A DNA stretch of 64,000 nucleotides from Oceanobacter antarcticus (GCF_044962685.1 NZ_JBBKTX010000002.1:198108-262107); one strand, 5' to 3'; positions 1 to 8,546 are shown, counted from the stretch's first letter. Notes: generated from the letters alone by a model not told the origin. Made by a program: numbers and translations.

Positions 1-1110
1 ACGCCGGCAGGGACAATCTCTTTTAGACATAACTACTCCATCAGCGGCCGCCAGGAGACGTTGACCATCGGTCGGTATGGCAGTGGCGGTATCACACTGG
101 CGGAAGCGCGGGAACTGCTGAGCGAAGCAAAGAAAATGATTGCAGCCGGCAAATCCCCGGCCAGAGAGAAAGCGCGCGACAAATCGCGCGTGAAGGATGC
201 CGAAACATTCGGGGCATGGGCTGAAAAATGGTTGCGCGGCTATCAGATGGCTGACTCGACACGCGACATGCGTAAATCGGTCTACAACCGCGAGTTGAAA
301 AAGCGCTTCGGCAATCAGAAATTATCTGAGATCACGCATGAGGATCTCCGGGCAGTGACCGATGCCATCGTGGAAAGAGGAGCGCCAGCAACAGCCGTCC
401 ACGCCCGAGAAGTGGTATTACAGGTTTATCGGTGGGCGATCGAACGCGGACAGAAAGTTGAAAACCCCGCTGAAATGGTTCGCCCCAACAGTATCGCCAG
501 ATTCGAACCCCGTGACCGCGCCCTGAGTCCTGCCGAAATTGGTCTGATGTATCGGTACATGGATCGAATCGGGACCTCGCCGCAATATAGAGCCGCAATC
601 AAGCTGCTGTTATTGACCATGGTCAGAAAATCCGAGTTGTCCAACGCCACCTGGGAAGAGATCAATTTTAGCGAGGCACTCTGGACGATCCCGAAACAGC
701 GTATGAAGCGACGAAATCCACATTTGGTGTTTCTGTCTCGCCAGGCACTGGACATCTTTATCGCACTGAAGACCTTTGCCGGTGGCTCCGAATTCGTGCT
801 TCCCTCGCGGTATGATTCGGACTTGCCTATGAGTGCAGCGACTTTGAATCGCGTTCTTGCCCTGACGTATCAGTCTGCACAAAAGGATGGTGAGCAGCTT
901 GGTAAATTTGGTCCGCACGATCTGCGTCGCACAGCCAGCACCTTATTGCATGAAGCAGGCTACAACACTGATTGGATTGAAAAGTGTCTTGCCCATGAGC
1001 AGAAAGGAGTAAGGGCAATTTACAATAAAGCCGAATACCGGGAGCAACGGGCGGCGATGTTGCAAGACTGGGCTGACATGATTGACGAGTGGACTAGCGT
1101 GAAGCGTTAA
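1..1110 (+). CDS. int: P4-type tyrosine recombinase (ICE integrase), 5' end outside the window
   Basis: The reading frame is open from the first base, so 369 residues are visible and the true start lies to the left. It integrates and excises the element by site-specific recombination. Counted from the window edge, the catalytic set is complete: Arg209 (in MVRKSEL), His306 and Arg309 (HDLRR), His332 (AHE) and Tyr341 (IYNKAEY). The first visible residues (SISGRQETLTIGRYG) are the end of the N-terminal arm-type domain of P4-like integrases. It reads into the element and its last 17 bp overlap the convergent alpA-like gene. In this family int usually sits beside attL and a tRNA gene, which would lie just left of the window (inference). 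Confidence 0.95.
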   Translation, partial: TPAGTISFRHNYSISGRQETLTIGRYGSGGITLAEARELLSEAKKMIAAGKSPAREKARDKSRVKDAETFGAWAEKWLRGYQMADSTRDMRKSVYNRELKKRFGNQKLSEITHEDLRAVTDAIVERGAPATAVHAREVVLQVYRWAIERGQKVENPAEMVRPNSIARFEPRDRALSPAEIGLMYRYMDRIGTSPQYRAAIKLLLLTMVRKSELSNATWEEINFSEALWTIPKQRMKRRNPHLVFLSRQALDIFIALKTFAGGSEFVLPSRYDSDLPMSAATLNRVLALTYQSAQKDGEQLGKFGPHDLRRTASTLLHEAGYNTDWIEKCLAHEQKGVRAIYNKAEYREQRAAMLQDWADMIDEWTSVKR

Positions 1111-1342
1111 TATTGATTCCTGGCCGGATAGGTTGATCTTCAGACTCTTTGCGGGATTCGATCCACTTTTCCACCTCGGCCAAGTCCCAGGCGACATTGC
1201 GGCTTGTCAGCACGATTCTGCGCGGAAAGTCGCCTCGTTTCTCCATATTGAAGATGGCGCGATCTGAAAGCGGAATCATAGCCAGTAATGTTTTTCGATT
1301 GATTAAAGTCTTTCTTGGTCGAGTAGGGTGTCCGTCATCCAT
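1094..1342 (-). CDS. AlpA-family regulator / excisionase-like protein
   Basis: 82 residues. A winged helix-turn-helix fills residues 12-65 (INRKTLLAMIPLSDRAIF, then WDLAEVEKWIESRKES), the pattern of AlpA (CP4-57 regulatory) proteins that act as excisionases or activate int in P4-like elements. The ATG has GAGAAG about 4 bases upstream. It converges with int and overlaps its 3' end, so the two transcripts can interfere. Two probable repressor operators lie 59-117 bp upstream (1401-1416, 1441-1459), which suggests direct control by the repressor at 1589-2272. Confidence 0.85.
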   Translation of the reverse strand: MDDGHPTRPRKTLINRKTLLAMIPLSDRAIFNMEKRGDFPRRIVLTSRNVAWDLAEVEKWIESRKESEDQPIRPGININASR

Positions 1343-1400
1343 TGCTTCTCACTCTCGCTCCGGACCGCACGTGTCAGAGTCTTAGGCTTGCCAAAAACTA

Positions 1401-1416
1401 AACGTTAGCACCGTGC
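1401..1416. promoter_or_regulatory. Putative repressor operator, alpA promoter side
   Basis: AACGTTAGCACCGTGC, with a GCAC-C-GTGC palindromic core. Its reverse complement matches 2336-2351 in front of the cro-like gene at 15 of 16 bases. The presence of the same site in both regulatory regions points to one shared repressor. Confidence 0.55.
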
Positions 1417-1440
1417 AAATCATTTTGGCAAAAGAGAATG

Positions 1441-1459
1441 TTTAGCAATGTGATAAACA
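1441..1459. promoter_or_regulatory. Putative second operator or promoter element
   Basis: TTTAGCAATGTGATAAACA recurs at 2285-2303 as TTTAGCAGAGTGATAAACA (17 of 19 bases). Both copies lie next to a copy of the GCAC-GTGC site. Together they form two composite regulatory regions about 0.85 kb apart. Confidence 0.5.
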
Positions 1460-1588
1460 ATTACTGCATCAGGGTGGGGTGATGGACTTAGGAGTGTTGC
1501 CGTGACAGCGTCATTCACCATATTTGCGCTGCATGCGGTCACTTGAATTAATTATTGTTGTTCCTGCCTTTGGGCAGGCTGGGAATAC

Positions 1589-2272
1589 TTAGACCACCTC
1601 CCCCTTGAAGACAATGACTCCACAGATTGTCGCTTCTTCATCCACTTCGATAATGCGATTCGGCCAGTCAGGGTTGAGTGCCTTCAGGTACTGCTTGCCC
1701 TCTTCAATAATTAACTGCTTGAACGTGGCTTCATTGGATTCATCGAGTCGAACAACCACGTACTTTCCGTGGTCAGGTGAAACATTGGGGTCAACAAAAA
1801 TCAGGTCGCCCTCATGAAACTTGGGTTCCATACTGCTACCGCGAACCCTAAGTACAAAGGATTCAGGACTACAACAAACCGGGCAGGGTAAAAGTTCTGA
1901 ACCGTAGGCCGGCACGAAACTTTCAGAAATCTCATACCAGTTTCCCGCTTGGACCCAGGATATCAGCGGGTGGAGACTGCGCAAATCCGGGCCGTCGTGG
2001 GCGTTGTGTTCCTCTTGTCTTGCCCCGTCCGCATGGGGGGTATCCATCCATCCTTGGTCTTTATTCATGGCCTTTTCCAGTTTCTCCGCCAGCTCATCTC
2101 CAATAGAGCGGGGCGTTCCTTTTTTGGTCGGCAGCTGGTTGCGCACCTGACTGAGGTAGGAGCTATTGGTCCCAGCCGCACGCGCCAACTTGGCAGCTGA
2201 CCCCGCTTCGGCAATCAGAACCTCAAGATTGTGGAGCCGGATCTGGTTAAGTTTTAGCGTCATGCGAAACAC
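1589..2272 (-). CDS. XRE/S24 (LexA/CI-type) transcriptional repressor
   Basis: 227 residues. The N-terminal helix-turn-helix (about residues 12-65, AAKLARAAGTNSSYLSQVRN) binds DNA. The C-terminal S24 peptidase domain has a self-cleavage site Ala109-Gly110 (WVQAGNW), nucleophile Ser147 (GSSMEP) and general base Lys185 (EATFKQL). This is the master repressor type that is inactivated by RecA-stimulated self-cleavage, so element mobilisation is probably SOS-responsive (family knowledge plus inference). It is divergent from the Cro-like gene, and operators lie at 2285-2303 and 2336-2351. Confidence 0.92.
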   Translation of the reverse strand: MFRMTLKLNQIRLHNLEVLIAEAGSAAKLARAAGTNSSYLSQVRNQLPTKKGTPRSIGDELAEKLEKAMNKDQGWMDTPHADGARQEEHNAHDGPDLRSLHPLISWVQAGNWYEISESFVPAYGSELLPCPVCCSPESFVLRVRGSSMEPKFHEGDLIFVDPNVSPDHGKYVVVRLDESNEATFKQLIIEEGKQYLKALNPDWPNRIIEVDEEATICGVIVFKGEVV

Positions 2273-2284
2273 TTTAGCATGATT

Positions 2285-2303
2285 TTTAGCAGAGTGATAA
2301 ACA
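2285..2303. promoter_or_regulatory. Putative operator or promoter element in the repressor/cro intergenic region
   Basis: TTTAGCAGAGTGATAAACA, matching 1441-1459 at 17 of 19 bases. It lies 13 bp upstream of the repressor start codon, a position suited to autorepression. Confidence 0.5.
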
Positions 2304-2335
2304 AAAAGTGGCGATTGCGCGTTGTTCGATGATTC

Positions 2336-2351
2336 GCACGGTGCTAATGTT
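2336..2351. promoter_or_regulatory. Putative repressor operator, cro-side
   Basis: GCACGGTGCTAATGTT, the inverted near-copy of 1401-1416. It ends 8 bp before the preferred start of the Cro-like gene (2359). Confidence 0.55.
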
Positions 2352-2358
2352 TCTGCGC

Positions 2359-2646
2359 ATGGAGCTAAAGGATTTCCTCAAAATGGCAACCAAGCGGGAG
2401 CGGGCCGACGTCGCTGCGGCGTGTGGCGACTCAGTCTCCTACTTGTATCAGATTGCCGGCCAGCATCGATATGCCAGTCCATTGATGGCGACGCAAATCG
2501 AGCATTACACCCGTACTGTGGCGGACCTTTCGGATGGTCGACTGGAGCCTGTGCCTCGGGCGAGCATGGTTCGACATCCAGAGATTTTCTACGGCGTCGT
2601 GCCTGAATCGGGTGCACAAGAAGCAGGTGGCAACGATGACGCCTGA
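2359..2646 (+). CDS. Cro/YdaS-like small DNA-binding protein
   Basis: 95 residues from the ATG at 2359; the frame is open back to 2308, but that part would overlie the operator. Residues 5-50 (LKMATKRERADVAAACGDSVSYLYQIAGQHRYASP) form a helix-turn-helix of the Cro/YdaS type. Its place opposite an S24 repressor is the classic lysogeny-switch arrangement. The stop overlaps the ATG of the downstream ParB-like gene, so the two are translationally coupled. Confidence 0.7.
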   Translation: MELKDFLKMATKRERADVAAACGDSVSYLYQIAGQHRYASPLMATQIEHYTRTVADLSDGRLEPVPRASMVRHPEIFYGVVPESGAQEAGGNDDA

Positions 2647-4153
2647 GAGATCGCCATCCGCCCACGAGATCACCCGTGTAGACGTCACTCGTATCCACCA
2701 TTACTCCCGCAATCCCCGTCGGCAGCAGAACCCTGAATACGATCGAATAAAGGCGTCGATCCAGGCTGAAGGCCTGGATCAACCATTGGTGCTATCACAG
2801 GAGCCGGGGGCTGCTGATTATGTGCTCCACAGTGGCGGCAATACACGGCTGAGGATACTAAAGGAGCTTTTGGACGAAACCGGCGATGAGCGATTTCGCT
2901 GGATTGATTGCGTCGTCAAGCCCTGGTCGCAGGAGTCCAACGTACTTTTTGCCCACCTCCGCGAAAACGAGCTCCGCGGCGGTTTGCCTTTCATTGATAA
3001 AGCGTTGGCCGTATTCGAAGCAAAGCATCTCCTCGAAAGCGAGATGGGGGTTGAGAGCCTGTCTCAGCGCCAACTGGAAGAGTTGTTCAGAGAGCGAGGT
3101 TTCGGGCTCAGCCACAGCATGATTTCCAAAATGGGATATGCCGTTGAGACCTTGTGGCCATTGATGCCAAAAGCCTTGGCTGCCGGATTGGGTCGGCCAC
3201 AGGTGGAAAAGATCCGAGCCCTTGAACGCGCTGCCCGAGCGATCTGGGATCGTCGCCAATTGGGGGATAACACCGTTTTCGATGCGATCTTTGCTGAGTT
3301 GTGTCGCCGTCATGACGGCGCCGAATGGGACATTCAGCCACTGCGCGATGCATTGGAAAATGAGATCGCCGTGGAGTCCGAACTGAATCGCCAAGTGATT
3401 CATCTGGAGATGGAGGCACAACTATCGGGCCGCGCATTCAGCCTTCCCGCTCATGCCGAAGAGGATACAGAGCCGGGGGCGGACAGGGACTCGGAACACC
3501 CGGAGCATTCTGATAGTGGGCCGTCATCGAATACGACGACATTGGAAAAGCAGCCCGCTGACATCGATTCACCGGCGAGTGGTCATGACAAAAGCAAAGA
3601 CCAACCGAACATGCCGGCTGAGTTGACCTCTGCGCCGAATTCCCAAAAAGGTGGTCAACAAAGAAATCTTGAAGTTTTGCGGAGCCAGTTGTGGGACTGC
3701 GCCGTAACCCTGGCGGCATCCCACGGATTGCACGATACAGTCATTCGTCTGCCGGATCAGGGCTTGGGCTTTCTGCTGATTGATGTGCCTTCACTGGAAC
3801 TGCGGGAATCCCTTGACCAGGACATGCTGGATTTAGTGTCCGCACTCTGGTGGCAGTTGGCTGCGAGCTCAGAGTTGACCGTCGCTCCCACGGACATTGT
3901 CCTGGCCTACCTGGATAAAGACTCGCTTCTATACCAGGCCTTGGCATCCCATGATGCCGGTCTGCTCTTTGGCAGTGTCTGGACGCCTGATCCCGGCCAT
4001 CTCAACAGCCAGCTCTGGCAACAATTGAACCCGCCAGACTGGCAGCGTTTGCTGCAAATGATGGAGTCCTACCGGAGCATTAAACGGTTAGCCTTCGATA
4101 CCGGGGTCGAGCTTTGGGCGCAACAAGGAGGTGAAAGCGATGTCGTCCAATAA
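2636..4153 (+). CDS. parB: ParB-family protein of PFGI-1-type ICEs
   Basis: 505 residues from the ATG at 2636, with AGGTGG upstream. The ParB/Srx domain spans roughly residues 10-120, with the nucleotide-binding box SGGNTRLRILKEL and the following box ENELRGGLPFIDKAL, then a helix-turn-helix (about 130-180, LSQRQLEELFRERGFGLSHSMISKM). The middle (about 265-345) is acidic, low in complexity and probably disordered. The C-terminal third is helical and specific to ICE versions (TIGR03764-like). It should centre and segregate the element. No ParA is encoded in the window, which is unusual because ParA normally lies just upstream. It overlaps the next gene by 14 bp. Confidence 0.88.
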   Translation: MTPERSPSAHEITRVDVTRIHHYSRNPRRQQNPEYDRIKASIQAEGLDQPLVLSQEPGAADYVLHSGGNTRLRILKELLDETGDERFRWIDCVVKPWSQESNVLFAHLRENELRGGLPFIDKALAVFEAKHLLESEMGVESLSQRQLEELFRERGFGLSHSMISKMGYAVETLWPLMPKALAAGLGRPQVEKIRALERAARAIWDRRQLGDNTVFDAIFAELCRRHDGAEWDIQPLRDALENEIAVESELNRQVIHLEMEAQLSGRAFSLPAHAEEDTEPGADRDSEHPEHSDSGPSSNTTTLEKQPADIDSPASGHDKSKDQPNMPAELTSAPNSQKGGQQRNLEVLRSQLWDCAVTLAASHGLHDTVIRLPDQGLGFLLIDVPSLELRESLDQDMLDLVSALWWQLAASSELTVAPTDIVLAYLDKDSLLYQALASHDAGLLFGSVWTPDPGHLNSQLWQQLNPPDWQRLLQMMESYRSIKRLAFDTGVELWAQQGGESDVVQ

Positions 4154-4742
4154 GGAAGCCGACCTCACCACCGCCGTTCTGTTGTACGCCATGCGATGTT
4201 TGGCAGAAGGGGATCAGCAGGCATTGCGTGCCATGAACTTTGGCCCCAAGGAACTGGACGCCCTGAAAGAGATGAATCTGGCCGATCTCTATCGGGCCGA
4301 TGCACTGCGTGTGCACTGTCTGCAGATTGGTCTCAATCGTGATGTTTTTTGGCCGATGCTCGATCACCTGCGTCATCAGCGGGAATCTGAGGATCTGCAG
4401 CGAACATTGCTGGTCGCGGACGCGCCGTTAGAGATGATGCAGCAGTTATTTGGTGTGAGTTCTCGGGAATACACGCGATGGCGCCGATTGTTGACGTTGG
4501 CGCCGGCCGTGGGCAGGCCTCCCGAACTGAATGAAACCGATACCCACGCGCTTTGGTACGCCTGGCAGGATAAGGTAAGGGCGGATGACAAATCCACATT
4601 AACTGCAGAGGACTATCTCGACCTACAGCAACAGACAGGCATTGGATTGCGATCGATTTGGGCGCTGGTGCAGCGTTGGGAAACCTACGGCGTGGGAAGC
4701 AGTGCCGCGACGTCCGGGCGGGTTGCCGAGAATGGCTCATGA
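4140..4742 (+). CDS. DUF2857-family ICE protein
   Basis: 200 residues. The ATG at 4140 has an excellent AAGGAGGT about 8 bases upstream; the in-frame GTG at 4131 is part of that ribosome site. The helical protein contains a possible helix-turn-helix around residues 95-125 (MQQLFGVSSREYTRWRRLL). DUF2857 proteins occur between parB and the STY4528 replication gene in ICEs of this family, and their function is not established. It overlaps the next gene by 11 bp. Confidence 0.8.
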   Translation: MSSNKEADLTTAVLLYAMRCLAEGDQQALRAMNFGPKELDALKEMNLADLYRADALRVHCLQIGLNRDVFWPMLDHLRHQRESEDLQRTLLVADAPLEMMQQLFGVSSREYTRWRRLLTLAPAVGRPPELNETDTHALWYAWQDKVRADDKSTLTAEDYLDLQQQTGIGLRSIWALVQRWETYGVGSSAATSGRVAENGS

Positions 4743-5988
4743 AGCGGATGCGCTGCGACCAGAAACTGTTGCTCTCGACGCTTTAATCAAGGCAACTGTT
4801 GCCAAGGTTCGTGCCCAGAGTGATCCATCGTTACCGGATGCCATGTTGTTCATGGGGAATTGGCATCAGGCCGTGCCGGCCATGGTCATCCAGGATCCGG
4901 TGTTGGAACCCGTCGATAAACTGGTATGGATGGTTATCATGCTCTATGCCAGGGAGACAGGGGGACGAACGGCATTTCCCGATTACGATACCATTGCGGC
5001 TAAAACCAACGTTTCTTCAACCTCCACTGTCTCTCGCGCTATTGCCATTCTGCGCTTGACGCGTTGGCTAACGCTGTGCGCCAGAGTGCGTCAAAAAAGC
5101 GGCCGTTTCACCGGCAATGTCTACATCCTTCACGATGAACCCCTGCCTCTGGTCGATGCCCTGTACCTGGATGAGGCCTACATGGCATTCGTCACCCAAT
5201 CCCAGGAACATCATCACGCCCGCGTCCGGCGCGTGGCGCAAGCTGTGTTGGAGAGTCTGGATAAGGATATTCAGGAAGGCGAGTCGTTAGGACGGAAGGA
5301 GTCAACTATTGAGCGTCGCCTGCAGGCCGCGCAACAATTGTCAGATTCCAGCGGAAACCACAGCAAAAGCGGTCGTTATTTTACCTTTCACGCCGCGACC
5401 ATCGGGAAACTAAAAAATTCGTCCGGGGCGTGCGCATCAGTACAATCCGTCCAGGACCAAAATTCAAAGGCGGAGGAAAAGGAACACTACAGTAGTGGTT
5501 GTAGTAGTCATTATAAAAAAACAACTACAACAACCACTACACACAATACAAACCATGAAGAGAAAACATTTTCTGAATCCAATCCATCAACCCCGTCGTC
5601 AACAGAGCGAGCGCTGATCTATCCTCCGCGCTTGTCGGAGAACCAGAAACACTTGGCGGACAGGTATCTTGCCATGATCGATCCTGATGATCGGCAGTTG
5701 GTGCTCGACGAGCTTCAGGGGCGCCTGGAGTCTGAGCAAAAAGGCATGAAGCCGGTTTATGACGAGCTGCGGTTCTTGCATTCGCTGTGCAAGGCGGCAC
5801 AACAAGGCGAATTTGTGCCCAACCTCGGGATCAAGGTGGCCGAGGCAAGACACGATCGGGCACATCACGTCCCGCCGCCAGAAAACGAAGAACAGAAAAG
5901 TAAAGCGGCTGAAGAGCGAGCACGAAACCAAGCCTATGGGCTGGAGCAGCTGGCCAAGTTACGAGCATCATTGAATATGGACAAATAG
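4732..5988 (+). CDS. STY4528-family element replication protein
   Basis: 418 residues from the ATG at 4732, inside the end of the DUF2857 gene. Residues 50-150 form a winged helix-turn-helix like those of replication initiators (PDYDTIAAKTNVSSTSTVSRAIAILRLTRWL). A Thr-rich low-complexity stretch lies near residues 262-270 and is encoded by an AC/GT-rich inverted repeat at 5492-5540. The C-terminal part is charged and helical. The family is annotated as pathogenicity-island replication protein and presumably supports autonomous replication of the excised circle. Confidence 0.82.
   Translation: MAHEADALRPETVALDALIKATVAKVRAQSDPSLPDAMLFMGNWHQAVPAMVIQDPVLEPVDKLVWMVIMLYARETGGRTAFPDYDTIAAKTNVSSTSTVSRAIAILRLTRWLTLCARVRQKSGRFTGNVYILHDEPLPLVDALYLDEAYMAFVTQSQEHHHARVRRVAQAVLESLDKDIQEGESLGRKESTIERRLQAAQQLSDSSGNHSKSGRYFTFHAATIGKLKNSSGACASVQSVQDQNSKAEEKEHYSSGCSSHYKKTTTTTTTHNTNHEEKTFSESNPSTPSSTERALIYPPRLSENQKHLADRYLAMIDPDDRQLVLDELQGRLESEQKGMKPVYDELRFLHSLCKAAQQGEFVPNLGIKVAEARHDRAHHVPPPENEEQKSKAAEERARNQAYGLEQLAKLRASLNMDK
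5492..5540. repeat. Long inverted repeat inside the replication gene, candidate origin element
   Basis: The 17-bp arms at 5492-5508 and 5524-5540 pair with a single mismatch around an A/T-rich 15-base centre (5509-5523). A smaller perfect hairpin ACTAC-A-GTAGT precedes it (5486-5496). The tract is dominated by GTAGT/ACTAC words. Replication origins often lie inside or next to the initiator gene; the origin role here is inference. Confidence 0.5.
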
Positions 5989-6001
5989 CGCTGCCGCCCG
6001 T

Positions 6002-6020
6002 TGTCACACACGATGTGACA
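6002..6020. repeat. Short inverted repeat after the replication gene
   Basis: TGTCACA-N5-TGTGACA, perfect 7-bp arms, 14 bp after the STY4528 stop. No T-run follows, so it is more likely a protein site or RNA processing hairpin than an intrinsic terminator. Confidence 0.35.
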
Positions 6021-6175
6021 TCTCTCTGTCGTTACTTCCCCGCACTGCTTCCACTGGAACCATCTGATCGCAGCAACACAAAACGCTGCATCAGTCGGAT
6101 GGATATTCCGTGGTGCCATTTTCCCATTCGTGGATTCATAGCACGTCAGAGTTGATCTTGAAGGGAATGACGCAA

Positions 6176-6916
6176 ATGAATTCAGACGCAGAGCAGTCAC
6201 ACGAGAGTACAGCCGAAAATCAAAACGAGTCAGTGCCAGGCGCCCTGCAGGGTGAAGTCTGGTTGACGATTCAGACCTATCAGGCCCAGAGCCTGATCCG
6301 CGGCCGCCGTGCAGTCGATGGCAAGCCTGCCATTATGGGATTGATCGGCTTTGCAGATCGGCTGAAGTCGCTATGGCAGGCCGTCCGATTCGACGACCCT
6401 TATGCCGACTGGTGGTTACTCAAAGTGGAAGAGGGCGTTGCCGATATCCGAGCACAGCTGCAGGGATTGCAGCAAAGGATGGACGCCCTTATCACTGAAT
6501 CCAACAGTGCTTTCGAATTCACCGTCGCACAATCGAGTCGACCACAGCGCGTATCGTTACAGTTTGCCAATCCCTATGCCTTCCGTGCTGCACAGTTGCT
6601 GGGTGAGTACGACCGGTTGATGTGCGCAGACATGACGTTGCATCACTTAGGTCTCGACATGCCCACTGACCTCATTGAGCAGGTGTCGGCTAGCGGGCGA
6701 TGGGTGCGCCGGGTGTTTGCGTTGCCCCAGGGGTATCACAGTCTGGACGTTCGTCGCCACGACATCCGGCAGGGAACACCGGCAGCCATCAAAGCGAGGG
6801 AACGGATGGGCGAGATTCCCCAGGACATCCTCAATGGTGAGCGGTTGCCGTCTCTGCGTCCACTGGCATTTCAACAGAAGCATAGCAACGCCATCGCAGA
6901 TTCTGACGAGACCTGA
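6176..6916 (+). CDS. PFL_4669-family (TIGR03761) ICE protein
   Basis: 246 residues from the ATG at 6176, which has AAGGGA 9 bases upstream; the ATG at 6167 is too close to that site. Recognisable family features are LTIQTYQAQSLIRGRR near residue 30 and a conserved middle FANPYAFRAAQLLGEYDRL. The family lies in the replication/maintenance block of PFGI-1-type ICEs and has no proven function. Neighbours are the replication protein (188 bp upstream) and a small ParR-like gene 5 bp downstream. Confidence 0.8.
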   Translation: MNSDAEQSHESTAENQNESVPGALQGEVWLTIQTYQAQSLIRGRRAVDGKPAIMGLIGFADRLKSLWQAVRFDDPYADWWLLKVEEGVADIRAQLQGLQQRMDALITESNSAFEFTVAQSSRPQRVSLQFANPYAFRAAQLLGEYDRLMCADMTLHHLGLDMPTDLIEQVSASGRWVRRVFALPQGYHSLDVRRHDIRQGTPAAIKARERMGEIPQDILNGERLPSLRPLAFQQKHSNAIADSDET

Positions 6917-6921
6917 CCGCC

Positions 6922-7317
6922 GTGGCCACCAGCACGCTTCAGCAGCTCGTCATCTCGCTTGATACGCGAATTCCACTCGAAGCGATGGTGCTTCAGCGTC
7001 TACGCCGCCTGCCTAAAAGCAGACAAAACGAGTGGTTGCGGCAGCTGTTGCTGGTGGGATTTCGAAGCGAGTGTCAGGCCATCAGATCTGAGCAAGCGCT
7101 GCCGGCACACACAATTCCTATGAGCCAGCCGTGTACATCCACCCAGATAAACGGAAGTCGCGGATCGGGTTCCGTCCAGCCGCGAACAACCGAGACGATG
7201 GTCGATCACGCTGCGCGGTCACCTGGCAGCTCACACAACAGCGAACGCGCCAGGCTTGCTCCCCCAAACGACACCAGAAAACCCTTTACGCACCTGAGAC
7301 GAGTGATCGGTGAGTAA
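6922..7317 (+). CDS. Small basic protein upstream of parM, possible ParR-like adaptor
   Basis: 131 residues from a GTG. Not recognised with confidence. Residues 5-50 (LQQLVISLDTRIPLEAMVLQRLRRLPKSRQNEWLRQLLLVG) look like a ribbon-helix-helix or short helical DNA-binding domain; the rest is Ser/Arg/Pro-rich and probably disordered. A small DNA-binding protein next to a ParM actin gene is the expected place of a ParR/StbB adaptor, but ParR usually follows parM while this gene precedes it. No strong ribosome site is seen before the GTG. Confidence 0.55.
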   Translation: MATSTLQQLVISLDTRIPLEAMVLQRLRRLPKSRQNEWLRQLLLVGFRSECQAIRSEQALPAHTIPMSQPCTSTQINGSRGSGSVQPRTTETMVDHAARSPGSSHNSERARLAPPNDTRKPFTHLRRVIGE

Positions 7318-7349
7318 AGACAGCTAACCCCGATATCAGGAATCGCACC

Positions 7350-8456
7350 ATGACAGAACTGACCAATGAGAAATTTTCTGACGAAGACAAACCTCCCGTG
7401 ACCACTAATCCCATGGCGGTGGGACAGGTGGGTCTCGATGACGGCTATGCCTATACCAAAGTGGCGTTACCGGATGGTCGCCTCCTGGCGGTGCCTTCGC
7501 GGGCACGCATGGGATCGGCCGGTGTCACCTGGATACGGGATGAGGAACAGAAAATTTTTGAGTACGAAACCGGTGGCAGTGTGTATTCCGTCGGTGCGGT
7601 CGATGGTGAGCCCACCCAATTCGATGAATACCCTGGCTCGGCCCTGAATCGGGTGATCGTCCAGCATGCACTGCAACAGGCGGGTTTGTCGGGCCGATCC
7701 GTCCATGTGGTGACGGGGTTGCCGGTCTCCGCTTTTTACCGCAACGATGGTCAGCAACGGCGACAAGCGATCCATGCCAAAAGAGATGGTTTGAAATTGG
7801 CGGTTGAGCCTGTTGTTGCCAGAAAAGCATCGCAAAGGTCAGCGCAACAGGGGCTCCTAAAGGTGAGCATCGCCTTTCATGAAGTTATTCCGGAGGCGCT
7901 GGCTGCCTGGTACGACTATGTGATTGTTATGACCGATGATGATGGTGTGACGTTGGACGCGGATCGCGTCAACGCGCCCATCGCTATTGTCGATATCGGT
8001 GGCCGCACCACGGATTATGTAGTGGTTCAGGACCAGGGCATTGTGCACGGTTCCTCCGGCTCTCTGAATCGCGGCATGCTGAACGTCAAGATTCGCGTGG
8101 CGAACCGTATACAGGAACAGTTCGATATCAACGAGCTTGGCGAGCAGAGTATCAGTCGGGCCGTCGATACACATCGGTTGCGTTTGCATGGCAAGGATCA
8201 TGATGTCTCGGCCATGGTGGCGGAAGCAAAACGCGAGTTGGTGGAACGACTCTATACCGAAACCCGCCGCAAGCTTGGACTCGGTGTGGAGTTGGATCGT
8301 GTGCTGTTCGTCGGCGGTGGCAGTGCTGCGTTAGCCGCTGATATTGCCAACTGGTTTCCCAATCAAATTATGGCCGACCATGCCGCTTTTGCTAACGCAA
8401 GGGGCATGCTCAAGTACCTGCAGTTTGTCTGCGACGCCCCGGTGAGGGAGGGGTAA
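7350..8456 (+). CDS. parM: ParM/StbA-like actin-family ATPase
   Basis: 368 residues with all actin-fold signatures: phosphate-1 (VGLDDGYAYTKVAL, residues 27-40), phosphate-2 (IAIVDIGGRTTDYVVV, about 211-226) and the adenosine motif (VLFVGGGSAAL, about 322-332). ParM-type filaments push sister plasmids or excised elements apart. The ATG is preceded by AGGAAT. Paired with the ParB-like protein it gives the element two partition-like functions. It is followed by hairpin-rich spacer DNA. Confidence 0.88.
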   Translation: MTELTNEKFSDEDKPPVTTNPMAVGQVGLDDGYAYTKVALPDGRLLAVPSRARMGSAGVTWIRDEEQKIFEYETGGSVYSVGAVDGEPTQFDEYPGSALNRVIVQHALQQAGLSGRSVHVVTGLPVSAFYRNDGQQRRQAIHAKRDGLKLAVEPVVARKASQRSAQQGLLKVSIAFHEVIPEALAAWYDYVIVMTDDDGVTLDADRVNAPIAIVDIGGRTTDYVVVQDQGIVHGSSGSLNRGMLNVKIRVANRIQEQFDINELGEQSISRAVDTHRLRLHGKDHDVSAMVAEAKRELVERLYTETRRKLGLGVELDRVLFVGGGSAALAADIANWFPNQIMADHAAFANARGMLKYLQFVCDAPVREG

Positions 8457-8470
8457 CGACTTTGTACGTG

Positions 8471-8490
8471 GCCACTGCGGTCTCAGTGGC
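8471..8490. repeat. Hairpin upstream of the DUF3577 gene (1)
   Basis: GCCACTG-N6-CAGTGGC, perfect 7-bp arms, 14 bp after the parM stop. Confidence 0.5.
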
Positions 8491-8546
8491 AAAGAAGATG
8501 TCAGCGGATTGTGCAAGTGACATCGCGGTTTTACCGTCAATCCAGT

